From: Actinoplanes sp. TFC3
GTDB lineage: Bacteria; Actinomycetota; Actinomycetes; Mycobacteriales; Micromonosporaceae
Direction of reading: 5' to 3'
Assembly (NCBI RefSeq): GCF_001553785.1
Contig: NZ_LOJP01000001.1
Coordinates: forward strand, 5,554,742 to 5,592,733
Length of the DNA stretch: 37,992 nucleotides
Shown: positions 8,636-16,078 of the stretch, piece by piece
How positions within the stretch are numbered: position 1 is the stretch's first letter
Layout: every line of letters begins with the position of its first letter
Position numbers and translations under genes: made by a program
Notes under the pieces: model-generated
Databases searched by the model: none
What the model was told of the DNA's origin: nothing
Seen by the model: only the letters and a program-made list of their open reading frames with translations

Positions 8636-8664
8636 ACGCTAGGGATTGTTCAACGATCCCACAA
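8636..8664 (-). promoter_or_regulatory. Promoter of the 5-oxoprolinase operon
   Basis: On the minus strand a -35 TTGTGG (8659-8664) and a -10 TAGCGT (8636-8641) are separated by exactly 17 bp. Transcription would start near 8630, about 40 nt before ATG 8591. The spacer is filled by the palindrome listed at 8643-8659. Confidence 0.6.
8643..8659. promoter_or_regulatory. Operator O1 in promoter spacer (FadR-type GntR site)
   Basis: GGATTGTTCAACGATCC is a palindrome with only one mismatched pair around a central base. Its core TTGTTCAACGA fits the FadR-subfamily half-site layout TNGTNNNACNA. It lies between the -35 and -10, so binding would block RNA polymerase. The likely binder is the GntR protein encoded at the operon's end. 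Confidence 0.65.
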
Positions 8665-8681
8665 GGTTTGTTCAACAATCT
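8665..8681. promoter_or_regulatory. Operator O2 upstream of promoter (FadR-type GntR site)
   Basis: GGTTTGTTCAACAATCT shares 14 of 17 bases with O1 and holds the perfect TTGTTCAACAA core. Its centre is 22 bp (about two helical turns) from the O1 centre, so both dimers would sit on the same DNA face. It abuts the -35. Confidence 0.65.
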
Positions 8682-8697
8682 GCGATTACCGGCCGGT

Positions 8698-9336
8698 CTA
8701 CACCTGCCAGACGCTCGTCCGGCGCACCGGCACACTTTCCAGCGACTCGATGACGGGTACCTCGTAGGTGTGCCGGCGAACCATCCCGTCGGTGGGCAGG
8801 TAGGCCCGCCCGGGATCGCCGACCAGCACCAGCGCACCCCGGCCTGCGGCGCGCCGCAGGAACGGCAGCACCCGGCCGGCCATCGCCCGGCTGTAGAAGA
8901 CGTCGCCGGCCAGGATCACCGACGCTTCGTCGTACCCCCGCTCCAGCAGATCTCCCTCGATCAGCGCGACCCGCACCCCGTTGGCCTGCGCGTTCGCCTC
9001 GGCCGCGGCCAGCGAGTACGGATCGATGTCGTTGGCGGTCACCGAGCGCGCCCCGGCCCGGGCCGCCGCTACCGCCACCAGCCCCGAACCGGTCGCCAGG
9101 TCCAGCACATCCCGGCCGCTGACCAGCTCCGGCTCATCGAGCACGTGCCGGGCCAGCGCCTGCCCACCGGCCCAGGCGAACGCCCAGAACGGCGGGGGTT
9201 GCTCGGTCCCGCCCGCCTCGGTGCGTTCCCACAGCTCGATCGGCTCATCGGCCTGGTGCAGCACCAGCTCGGGCAGAAACGGGACAGGAACGATCCGGGT
9301 GTTCGCCCGGACGAAGTCGGTTGCAAGGGTCGCCAC
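8698..9336 (-). CDS. Class I SAM-dependent methyltransferase
   Basis: 212 residues from GTG 9336, which follows a GAGGG purine run. Motif I is DVLDLATGSGLVAVAAARAG, followed by an acidic ribose-binding position in VTANDIDPYSLA and motif IV-like ILAGDVFYS. N-terminal FWAFAWAGGQALARHVL resembles the lysine/protein methyltransferase branch (ETFB-KMT/PrmA-like). The target is unknown and could be a protein or a small molecule. It is transcribed divergently from the GGDEF-EAL gene across 79 bp. Its stop lies just upstream of the 5-oxoproline operator region, so read-through could reach that operon. Confidence 0.85.
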   Translation of the reverse strand: MATLATDFVRANTRIVPVPFLPELVLHQADEPIELWERTEAGGTEQPPPFWAFAWAGGQALARHVLDEPELVSGRDVLDLATGSGLVAVAAARAGARSVTANDIDPYSLAAAEANAQANGVRVALIEGDLLERGYDEASVILAGDVFYSRAMAGRVLPFLRRAAGRGALVLVGDPGRAYLPTDGMVRRHTYEVPVIESLESVPVRRTSVWQV

Positions 9337-9415
9337 CCCCTCATTCTGCTCAGCTGCCAGCGGGCCGGACCGATCAGGCTGGCATCGAGCGCGCCGAGGC
9401 GAGGAAGGGGACGCC

Positions 9416-12400
9416 ATGCCTGAACGGCTGGTTGCTGCCCTTTTCGGCGTCGTCATGGTGCTGCTGGGCACGCTGTTCACCATTGTGCCCGACGCGCGCC
9501 CGGCCATCCGCGTGCTCGCCGCCGCCGGCACGCTGGCCGTGATCGCGCTCGGGCTGCGCCGGCACCGCCCGGAGCGCCGCGGACCGTGGCAACTGCTGAC
9601 CGTCACCGTGCTGGTCGCGCTCGCCGGTGCCCTGGGCTTCTCCAGCACCTCGGCTCCCTCGGTGGTTCACGGCATCGGCGTCCTGCTGCTGCTCGCGGTG
9701 TACCCGCTGCTGGCCGGCGCGCTGGCGCTGTTCGTGCGGCACCGCACCGGTGGGCGCCGCGACCGCGGGGCAACGCTGGACGCGCTCACCCTGACCTTCG
9801 GCGTGGCCCTGCTCGCCTGGACGTTCCTGATCGGCCCGCAGATCCGCGACCCCGAACTGTCCGTCAGCACCGTCACGATGGCTGTCGCCTTCCCGGTCGG
9901 CGGCCTGCTGTGCGTGGCGGTGCTGGCCCGGCTGCTGATGGTTCCCGGCCGCCGGCCCGCCGCGCTGGCCTGGCTCACCGCTGGCGTACTGGTGATGCTC
10001 ACCTCCGACATCGGGCCCCACCTCGCCGACGTCCAGGGGACCCCCAACTACCTCGCGGCCCTGGGCCGGCTGCCGTTCTTCGCGGCCCTCGGGCTCGCCG
10101 CGCTCGACCCGTCGATGACCACCCTGACCAGCCCCGCGCCGGCCAAGCCGAGCGACCTGGGCCGGGTCCGGCTCGCGCTGCTGGCGCTCGCCGCGCTGAG
10201 CGCCCCCGCGGTGCTGATCCTGCAGGTGGGTGTCAACGGCTCGGTGCCCGGCATCCTGGTCATCGCCGGGCTCAGCGCGCTGACCTTCCTGCTGGTCCTG
10301 GCGCGGATGGAGGGGCTGATGAGCAGCCACCGGCTGGTCGTGGCCCGCGAACGCGGCCTGCGGGAGGCCTCGGCGGCGCTGGTCTCCGCAGCCGACGCCG
10401 ACGAGGTCGCCGACGCGGTGCGCCGGGCGGTCACCCAGTTGCTGCCCGCCGACACCCCGCACCGGGTGGTGCTGGCCATGGCCCTGACCGGCCCGGACGA
10501 GCAGGTCTCGGACGAAGCGGCGCTGCAGGACGCGCTGGACCGCTCGACCGGTACGGCGGCCCGGCTTGTCGCGGTGCGGGCGGTGGACTGGGCGGTAGCC
10601 GTACGGCTCAACCAGTTCACCATGGTGCTGCGGTGCCCGCTGGTGCTCGCCGACCGCCCGGCCGGGGATCCACTGGTCGGCGTGCTGCACGTCGGCGCGC
10701 CCACGCGGGCCCTGCTCGACCTGCAGCAGAGCCTCGAAGTGCTGGCCACCCAGGCCGCGCTGGCGTTGGAGCGCATCGAGCTGAGCCAGGAAGTGATCCG
10801 GCGCAACAGTGAGGCCTACTTCCGCACGCTGGTGATGAACACCTCCGACGTCATCCTGATCGTCGACGACGAGAACCGCGTCCGGTACGCCAGCCCGTCG
10901 GCCGGCCCTGTGCTCGGCACCGACCCGGCCGGCGTGCTGCTGCCCGAACTCATCCACCCCGGCGACCGCCAGCGGCTGGCCGACGTGCTCGCCGCCATCC
11001 GCAACGGCGGCAGCACGGCGGAAGGGATCGACCTGCGGGCCCTCGGGCGCCGGCGTACCGAGGTCATGCTCGAAATGCACTGCCGTGACCTGCGCAGCGA
11101 CCCCACCGTAGCGGCGATGGTGGTTACCCTGCGCGACGTCACCGAGCGGCGCCGGCTCGAACGTGAGCTGACCCACCAGGCGTTCCACGATTCGCTCACC
11201 GGGCTGGCCAACCGGGTGCTGTTCACCGACCGGCTGCAGCACGCGCTGGCCCGCGGCGCCCGCGATGGCTCGGTGGTCGGCGTGCTGTTCATCGACCTCG
11301 ACGACTTCAAAATCGTCAACGACACCCTCGGCCACGCCGTCGGCGACCAACTGCTCATCGCGGTGGCCGAGCGCATCTCCAGCGCCCTGCGCGCCGACGA
11401 CACCGCAGCCCGCCTCGGCGGTGACGAGTTTGCCGCACTGGTGGAGAACGTGCAGGACCCCGGCGCGGTGGAGGAGACCGCCGAGCGCATCCTGGTGGCG
11501 CTGGCCGAGCCGATCATCATCGACGGCGAGGTACTGCAGGCCAACGCGAGCGTGGGCATCACCACCACCCCCGAGGCTGATACTGCGCATGAGCTGCTGC
11601 GCCAGGCCGACCTCGCGCTGTACGTGGCCAAGGGCGCGGGCAAGAACCGCTGGCGCCGCTACCAGAACCACCTGCACAGCGCGATGGTCGAGCGGCTTGA
11701 GCTGCGCGCAGCCCTGGACCATGCGGTAAACGAGGGCCACTTCCTGCTCCAGTACCAGCCCATCGTCAAACTGGCCGGCGACGAGGCGGTCGGCTTCGAG
11801 GCGCTGGTCCGCTGGCACCACCCCGCCCGCGGCATCATCGCCCCCGACCAGTTCATCGAGGTCGCCGAGGAGAGCGGGCTGATCGTGCCGATGGGCCGCT
11901 GGGTGCTGGATCAGGCGCTGCACACGGTCGCGCAGTGGTGGCGGGTGCTGCCCCGGGCACACCGGCCGTACGTGAGCGTCAACGTGTCGGTGCGCCAGTT
12001 CCGGCAGCCGGGGTTCGTGGACCAGGTGCGGGCGTCGCTGGAGTTTGCGGGCGTACCCCCGCAGGCCCTGATGCTCGAAATAACCGAAACCCTGCTCATG
12101 GGCGACGACGAGCGCATCTGGACCGAGCTGGCCACCCTCAGGGAGCTGGGTGTCAAAATCGCCATCGATGACTTCGGCACTGGCTACTCATCGCTGGGCT
12201 ACCTGCGCCAACGCCCCATCGACGTCCTCAAAATCGACAAAATGTTCATCGACGACATGCTCGGCGACACCCAGCAACTGACCCTGGTCAGCGGCATCGT
12301 GTCGCTGGCGCAGTCCCTCGGCCTGACAGTGGTGGCGGAAGGCATCGAAGACGCGGCGCACAAGCGGATGCTGGCGCGGCTGGGCTGTCCGCTGGGGCAG

Positions 12401-12481
12401 GGCTACTACTACTCGCAGCCGCTGGACGCTACTGAGGCGTTCAGCTGGCTACGCGGACCGCAGGCCGGGATCGCCGCCTGA
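9416..12481 (+). CDS. Membrane-anchored PAS-GGDEF-EAL cyclic-di-GMP enzyme
   Basis: 1021 residues. ATG 9416 follows GGAAGGGG. Residues 1-~300 hold about nine hydrophobic segments and form a membrane sensor region of no recognised type. Residues ~310-460 may be a GAF-like domain. A PAS domain begins near 466 (AYFRTLVMNTSDVILIVDD). The diguanylate cyclase domain has an intact RLGGDEFAAL (GGDEF at 668-672). The phosphodiesterase domain has intact EALVRW (E795), DDFGTGYSSLGYL and VVAEGIED. Both catalytic signatures look competent, so it could make or degrade c-di-GMP, which controls development in actinomycetes. Which activity dominates cannot be told. It is monocistronic. Confidence 0.93.
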   Translation: MPERLVAALFGVVMVLLGTLFTIVPDARPAIRVLAAAGTLAVIALGLRRHRPERRGPWQLLTVTVLVALAGALGFSSTSAPSVVHGIGVLLLLAVYPLLAGALALFVRHRTGGRRDRGATLDALTLTFGVALLAWTFLIGPQIRDPELSVSTVTMAVAFPVGGLLCVAVLARLLMVPGRRPAALAWLTAGVLVMLTSDIGPHLADVQGTPNYLAALGRLPFFAALGLAALDPSMTTLTSPAPAKPSDLGRVRLALLALAALSAPAVLILQVGVNGSVPGILVIAGLSALTFLLVLARMEGLMSSHRLVVARERGLREASAALVSAADADEVADAVRRAVTQLLPADTPHRVVLAMALTGPDEQVSDEAALQDALDRSTGTAARLVAVRAVDWAVAVRLNQFTMVLRCPLVLADRPAGDPLVGVLHVGAPTRALLDLQQSLEVLATQAALALERIELSQEVIRRNSEAYFRTLVMNTSDVILIVDDENRVRYASPSAGPVLGTDPAGVLLPELIHPGDRQRLADVLAAIRNGGSTAEGIDLRALGRRRTEVMLEMHCRDLRSDPTVAAMVVTLRDVTERRRLERELTHQAFHDSLTGLANRVLFTDRLQHALARGARDGSVVGVLFIDLDDFKIVNDTLGHAVGDQLLIAVAERISSALRADDTAARLGGDEFAALVENVQDPGAVEETAERILVALAEPIIIDGEVLQANASVGITTTPEADTAHELLRQADLALYVAKGAGKNRWRRYQNHLHSAMVERLELRAALDHAVNEGHFLLQYQPIVKLAGDEAVGFEALVRWHHPARGIIAPDQFIEVAEESGLIVPMGRWVLDQALHTVAQWWRVLPRAHRPYVSVNVSVRQFRQPGFVDQVRASLEFAGVPPQALMLEITETLLMGDDERIWTELATLRELGVKIAIDDFGTGYSSLGYLRQRPIDVLKIDKMFIDDMLGDTQQLTLVSGIVSLAQSLGLTVVAEGIEDAAHKRMLARLGCPLGQGYYYSQPLDATEAFSWLRGPQAGIAA

Positions 12482-12987
12482 GATTTCCTCGCTGCCAGCC
12501 GATCGATCCGGCAACGACATAGTCCAGCCAAGAGCCGGAACAGATGGTGAAGAGCCGCTGGTCCGGCTCGCTCCGATCCGCACAACGCACGATCAAGCCG
12601 TTGTAATGGGTATGGGACCTGGATGTTCTCGACGGAGCCGAAGGACCAGTTGATGCCCGTGCCACCGTGGCGGGAGCGAAGCAGCAACTGACTGCGGCTG
12701 GCCGCATAAGACCATACGGAGAACGGCCGATCCGACTCGAAAAGCGTCTGCCCCGGCACGAGATCATCGTCCTTCTCCAGCCACACCTCGGGACCGTCCA
12801 GCTGGCCCTTGATTTGCGGGTGGTGCTCGCGGGCCCAATCGTCGATGTCCTCGCCCAGCCAGCCTCGACCACGCTTAAGCACCGCTACAGGCTTGGGGAA
12901 GGTGTCGGAAGCACTGAGAACGTCGAGCCACGCCTTCGAGATACTCAACCGCTTGGTTACCTCAGCCGCTCCCATCAGATTCATCAT
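12441..12987 (-). pseudogene. HTH (AlpA/MerR-like) DNA-binding protein gene with a probable frameshift
   Basis: The frame from ATG 12987, after GGAGGG at good spacing, encodes an N-terminal HTH (GAAEVTKRLSISKAWLDVL, then a wing with GRGWLGEDIDDWAREH). A C-terminal domain of unknown function follows (PEVWLEKDDDLVPGQTLFES, SQLLLRSRHGGTG). Around 12615 the frame loses coding character, and another frame takes over with HYNGLIVRCADRSEPDQRLF and SGSWLDYVVAGSIGWQRGN, ending at 12441. One indel would restore a ~180-residue protein. The 3' end overlaps the end of the GGDEF-EAL gene. The upstream open frame to 13092 is not needed. It is either a pseudogene or a sequencing error. Confidence 0.55.
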
Positions 12988-13119
12988 CGCGCGACCCTCC
13001 GCGGTGGTCGCGTCCCGTTCAGCGTGACGGAGTCGGGGCAGGGAAACCACGCGCATCCGCAGGCGCACCGAATCTTCCAAGGCTTGCACCACACGCGGAC
13101 CGGCTCATGTCGTCGCACG

Positions 13120-13680
13120 TCCTATCGGCAGTACATCGACCTGGAATCCGCGGCGAACGAGATGGAGAATTTCGAGACAATCGTCGTGCCTGGGCTGCTC
13201 CAGACTGAGCTGTACGCGCGCTCGATGATCAGCTCCGGCGCGCGGAGGCCGACCCCGGAAGCGGCCGAACAACGAGTAGCCGTCCGGATGGAACGGCAGA
13301 AGCTGGTCACGTCGGGCCGGTTGAAATTCGTAGCGGTCATGGACGAAGCCGTCCTCCACCGACAGATCGGCGGTCCCGAAGTCATGCATGACCAGCTCAC
13401 TGGCATCCTTCAGATAAGCAAGCTCCACAACGTCACTCTCCAGGTGATCCCGTTCGAAGAGGGCGCCTACGCCTCGATGCTGTCGAGCTTCGCTCTGCTG
13501 CATTTCCCGGACAGCCCCTCCGTGGTCTACATCGAGGGTCTGACGGGTGACCTCTACGCTGAGGGCGAGGACGTACAACGTTGTGCAACCGTCTTCAGCG
13601 AGCTGAGGTCGTCGGCATTGTCGCCCAGCGCTTCGGTCGCGTTTATCAGGCGGATCCGCGATGCGGAACACCAGCCATAG
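13120..13680 (+). pseudogene. DUF5753 regulator fragment lacking its N-terminal HTH
   Basis: The frame encodes a nearly complete DUF5753 domain (YRQYIDLESAANEMENFETI, VVPGLLQTELYARSMI, VIPFEEGAYASMLSSF, VVYIEGLTGDLY). Family members are ~280 residues with an XRE-type HTH in the first ~90, which is missing here. Upstream of 13120 the DNA is instead the region before the oppositely oriented HTH gene. The first in-frame ATG is inside the domain (13162). The gene is probably the remnant of a deletion or recombination at ~13100-13120. These proteins normally pair with a DUF397 partner, which directly follows. Confidence 0.75.
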
Positions 13681-13685
13681 GAGGC

Positions 13686-13877
13686 ATGATGCTCGACCAC
13701 ATCTGGCGCACAAGTACCCGCAGCGGCGACAACGGCCAGTGTGTCGAGGTCCGTCGCGTCAGCGACACGATCGAAGTCCGGGACAGCAAGAACCAGACCG
13801 GTCCAGTGCTGACGTTCACCTTCGCCGAGTGGGCGGCCTTCACGAATGGCACCAAGGACGGCGAGTTCGACCTTTGA
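13686..13877 (+). CDS. DUF397 domain protein
   Basis: 63 residues, typical for DUF397. It shows WRTSTRSGDNGQCVEVRR, then IEVRDSKN and FTFAEWAAFTNGTKDGEFDL. The ribosome site TAGGAGG includes the stop codon of the DUF5753 fragment, and two ATG codons follow (13686, 13689). DUF397 proteins are small partners of XRE/DUF5753 regulators in actinomycetes (BldB/WhiJ-like systems). Its partner here is truncated, so it is probably an orphan. Confidence 0.85.
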   Translation: MMLDHIWRTSTRSGDNGQCVEVRRVSDTIEVRDSKNQTGPVLTFTFAEWAAFTNGTKDGEFDL

Positions 13878-13897
13878 CCGGACACGGGCGGTGTGAT

Positions 13898-13998
13898 TAG
13901 GAGCCAGCGTGCTCGGCCACACTTGGCGCACCCATCATCAAGCGCGGCGAGCTTGACCCCTTCGGTGAGCGGGAACGGTTCGCCGTTGAGGTGGGCTA
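13898..13998 (+). pseudogene. Degenerate second copy of the DUF397 gene start
   Basis: The ribosome site and first codons repeat those of the intact DUF397 gene: TAGGAG, then GTG at 13909 and codons for LGHTWRT versus LDHIWRT in the intact copy. After ten codons the copy diverges and reaches TGA. A different frame (GELDPFGERERFAVEVG) continues to the TAG inside the IS target site. This is a partial tandem duplication or a fused remnant. Confidence 0.45.
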
Positions 13999-14000
13999 GG
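13995..14000. repeat. Left target-site duplication of the IS481 element
   Basis: GCTAGG directly abuts the left inverted repeat and is repeated exactly at 15132-15137. It fits NCTAGN, the 6-bp target described for IS481 itself. Confidence 0.9.
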
Positions 14001-14994
14001 TGTGCTGTCCGGGGACGTTGGTCAATCGGGTGATGGGTGGTAGGCCGCCGGTGGCGGTGTGGGGCCGGTGGTGGTTGTAATGGTGCAGGAAGGCGGGTAG
14101 GGCTTTCCTGCGGGCCTGTTCGCTGTTGTAGAAGCGGGCGTAGGCCCAGCCGTCGTTGAGGGTGCGGTGGAAGCGTTCGACCTTGCCGTTGGTCTGGGGC
14201 CGGTAGGGCCGGGTCTTTTTCGGCCGGATACCGAGTTCGGTGCAGGCGTCGCGCCAGGCGTAGGACTTATATGCCGATCCGTTGTCCGACAACACGCGTT
14301 CGACGGTGACGCCGCGCTGGGCGAACCAAGCGACGGCGTTGCGTAGTACGCCGATCGCGGTGGCGGCTTTCTCATCGGTGTGGATTTCGGCGTAGGCGAC
14401 GCGGGAGTGGTCGTCGATGACGGTGTGCACGAACGCGGTACCCACCTGAGGTGTGTAGATCTTGCTGCGGGCTCCGGTGCGTCGGGCGGTCGCTTCCCGG
14501 TTGCGGCGGCCTTGGAGGGGGCCGAGGTAGCGCCAGCCGCCGCCGTCGGGGATGTTGCCGTATTTGGTGACGTCCACGTGCAGCATCGCGCCGGGCCGGT
14601 CGTGTTCGTAACGGCGGATCGGTTCGCCGGTAACGCGGTCTATGTGGGAGAGCCGGTTGAGTCGGCAGCGGGTCAGCACCGCATGAACAGTGGACGCCGG
14701 CATGCCGAGACGGCCCCCGATCTGGACCGGGCCGAGTCGCTGTTTCCACCGTAGATGCACGATCTTGCGCACCGTGGGACGTGGCGTGCGGGCCGGGCTG
14801 TGGTGCGGCCGTGACGAGCGGTCCTGCATGCCCTCAGCACCCTGCTCGCGGTAGCGGTCCGCCCAGCGTTTCGCGGTCCGCCAGGACACGTCGTAGCGTT
14901 CCGCCGCTCGTGCGGGTGACCAGCCCTGTTCCACGACCAGACGCGCCAGCCGCAATCGGGCACGCGGGGTCAACGCGGCATTAGCGTGGGACAT
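13996..14994 (-). CDS. IS481-family transposase
   Basis: 332 residues. The N-terminal HTH half (TPRARLRLARLVVEQGWSPA, AAERYDVSWRTAKRWADRYR) binds the IS ends. The C-terminal rve/DDE integrase core has Asp in MLHVDVTKYG, Asp in VLSDNGSAY and Glu in NGKVERFHRTL. All three acidic residues are present and no frameshift is seen, so it should be active. AGGAGG precedes ATG 14994 but lies in a hairpin (14994-15056). The last codon spans the IS edge and the TAG stop is supplied by the CTAG of the target duplication. Confidence 0.95.
   Translation of the reverse strand: MSHANAALTPRARLRLARLVVEQGWSPARAAERYDVSWRTAKRWADRYREQGAEGMQDRSSRPHHSPARTPRPTVRKIVHLRWKQRLGPVQIGGRLGMPASTVHAVLTRCRLNRLSHIDRVTGEPIRRYEHDRPGAMLHVDVTKYGNIPDGGGWRYLGPLQGRRNREATARRTGARSKIYTPQVGTAFVHTVIDDHSRVAYAEIHTDEKAATAIGVLRNAVAWFAQRGVTVERVLSDNGSAYKSYAWRDACTELGIRPKKTRPYRPQTNGKVERFHRTLNDGWAYARFYNSEQARRKALPAFLHHYNHHRPHTATGGLPPITRLTNVPGQHT
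14001..14023. repeat. Left terminal inverted repeat of the IS481 element
   Basis: Starts TGTGCTGTCCGGGGACGTTG and differs from the right repeat at two positions. It also encodes the last residues of the transposase (NVPGQH). Confidence 0.9.
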
Positions 14995-15056
14995 GAAGGC
15001 CTCCTGCTAGCGGAAGTGGTTCCTCGACAGCTCCACTCCACAGCCGGAGGCCTTCA
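14994..15056 (-). promoter_or_regulatory. Hairpin sequestering the transposase ribosome site and start
   Basis: TGAAGGCCTCC at 14994-15004 and GGAGGCCTTCA at 15046-15056 are perfect 11-bp inverted arms 41 nt apart. In the transposase mRNA the downstream arm contains the GGAGG ribosome site and the A of the ATG. Transcripts starting outside the IS would fold and hide the site, as known for IS10/IS50 protection against read-through. Transcripts starting inside the loop would not. Confidence 0.6.
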
Positions 15057-15108
15057 CCCGTTCACGACATCAGACCTTGATCGTCAGATCGTGTCGTCAC
15101 ACAATCTC

Positions 15109-15131
15109 GACCAACCTCCCTGGACAGCACA
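15109..15131. repeat. Right terminal inverted repeat of the IS481 element
   Basis: Its reverse complement starts TGTGCTGTCCAGGGAGGTTG, 21 of 23 positions identical to the left repeat. Confidence 0.9.
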
Positions 15132-15137
15132 GCTAGG
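15132..15137. repeat. Right target-site duplication of the IS481 element
   Basis: GCTAGG, identical to 13995-14000. Confidence 0.9.
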
Positions 15138-15478
15138 GCGTCGAGGCGTCTCAGCTGAGGGTCGTGGACATCTGGGCCGTCGGCCGGCGGTTGACCGCCG
15201 ACGACAATGTTGCCTGAGTGCCGGCGGTGCGCCGGGGGTGTGCTGGCGTGCCCCTTTCCGGGCCGGACACCGAGGAGATCTTCCGGCTTCTTGAGATTGA
15301 TGCACCGAGTTCCGGGAGCAGTACTGGTTTCTGCAGTAGTGGAACGAGATTCTGGACAACATCGCGGCGTATGCGTATCTCGACGGTGCCGGCGGAGCGA
15401 GGCAAGCTGGTCGTGGCCCGGGTCCCCTGGGATGACATTCGTGACTGCGGTCGAGGATGCGGCCCGCCGGCTTGAGTG
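15138..15478 (+). pseudogene. Remnants of a decayed gene to the right of the IS
   Basis: No intact ORF is present, but coding-like pieces occur in order in changing frames: SQLRVVDIWAVGRRLTADDN followed by a TGA; then in the same frame PLSGPDTEEIFRLLEIDAP; then FREQYWFLQ, a TAG, and WNEILDNIAAYAYLDGAG; then ERGKLVVARVPWDDIRD; finally FVTAVEDAARRLE before TGA 15476-15478. This looks like one ~115-residue C-terminal part broken by two stops and two or three frameshifts. The family is not recognised. The short stretch 15479-15526 before the sigma factor shows no recognisable promoter. Confidence 0.4.
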
Positions 15479-15526
15479 ACACAGGTCACAGCTTGAATTG
15501 CACCTGCTGGGCGGGGTGGTGTCGTC

Positions 15527-16078
15527 TTGCTGATCGTGAAACAGAGCCCCGGCGAGGAGCACCTCGTCCGCCGCATCGCCGCAGGCGACCGGCGCGCGTT
15601 CGACGAGCTGTACCGGCGTACCTCGCCGTGGCTGCTCGCCCGGCTGCGCCGCCGGTGCGCCGACGACGACGTGGTCGCCGACGTCATGCAGGAGACCTAC
15701 CTGGCGGTGTGGCGGGCGGCCAGCAGCTTCGACGGATCGGCTACCTCGGGTAGCGCAGTGGGCTGGCTGTGGACCATCGCGGCGCACCGCCTCGTCGACG
15801 CGTTCCGCCGCCGCGCTCGGGTCCGGCAGATGCTCGCCGTGCCGCTGGCCGAGACGGTCGCACCGGCCGCCGAAGACGAGGTGCTGGCCGGTCTGGTCGG
15901 GCACGAGATGGAGCAGGCGCTGCTTTCCCTGCCGGTCGAGGCCCGCGAAGTGCTGCGCGCCATGGTGCTCGACGGGTTCTCCGTCCGCGAGACATCGGTT
16001 CTGCTGGGCGTGCCGGAGAACACCATCAAGGCTCGGGCCCGGCGGGCCCGGATCGCCCTTCGGGAGGCGCTGTCATGA
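15527..16078 (+). CDS. Sigma-70 family (ECF-type) RNA polymerase sigma factor
   Basis: 183 residues. Region 2 contains RAFDELYRRTSPWLLARLRR, DVMQETYLAVWRAA and GWLWTIAAHRLVDAFRRRAR (promoter -10 binding). Region 4 has LPVEAREVLRAMVLDGFSVR and VPENTIKARARRAR (-35 binding HTH). TTG 15527 is the longest start; GTG 15536 is equally possible, and neither has a strong ribosome site. It leads an operon with a zinc-finger membrane protein (ATGA overlap) and ABC transporter genes, so the sigma factor probably controls this exporter in response to an envelope or antibiotic signal (inference). Confidence 0.9.
   Translation: MLIVKQSPGEEHLVRRIAAGDRRAFDELYRRTSPWLLARLRRRCADDDVVADVMQETYLAVWRAASSFDGSATSGSAVGWLWTIAAHRLVDAFRRRARVRQMLAVPLAETVAPAAEDEVLAGLVGHEMEQALLSLPVEAREVLRAMVLDGFSVRETSVLLGVPENTIKARARRARIALREALS

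Larger units (their letters stand above)
14001..15131. mobile_element. Complete IS481-family insertion sequence
   Basis: 1131 bp bounded by 23-bp terminal inverted repeats (14001-14023 and 15109-15131) that match at 21 positions and begin TGTGCTGTCC. Perfect 6-bp direct repeats GCTAGG flank both sides. It contains one intact transposase gene reading leftwards. The exact ends and clean duplication indicate a fairly recent transposition into already decayed DNA. The right end holds ~75 bp of leader that could carry the transposase promoter. Confidence 0.95.

Noticed and set aside
7239..8636. 465-codon open frame antisense to the NRAMP-like gene
   Set aside because: Composition is Arg/Asp/Gly/Gln-rich and repetitive; the opposite frame encodes clear membrane segments.
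9374..11962. 862-codon open frame antisense to the GGDEF-EAL gene
   Set aside because: A by-product of GC-rich codons; its translation is low-complexity Gln/Arg/His/Gly-rich with no domain, while the sense frame has a full set of conserved motifs.
12667..13119. Open frame upstream of DUF5753 as its N-terminal domain
   Set aside because: This stretch is antisense to the HTH gene and shows no XRE helix-turn-helix; the frame is open by chance.
14006..15029. Shorter IS481 boundaries based on a GCTGTC..GG.AC match
   Set aside because: The match was weak and gave no target duplication; the 23-bp repeats at 14001 and 15131 with perfect GCTAGG flanks are clearly the true ends.
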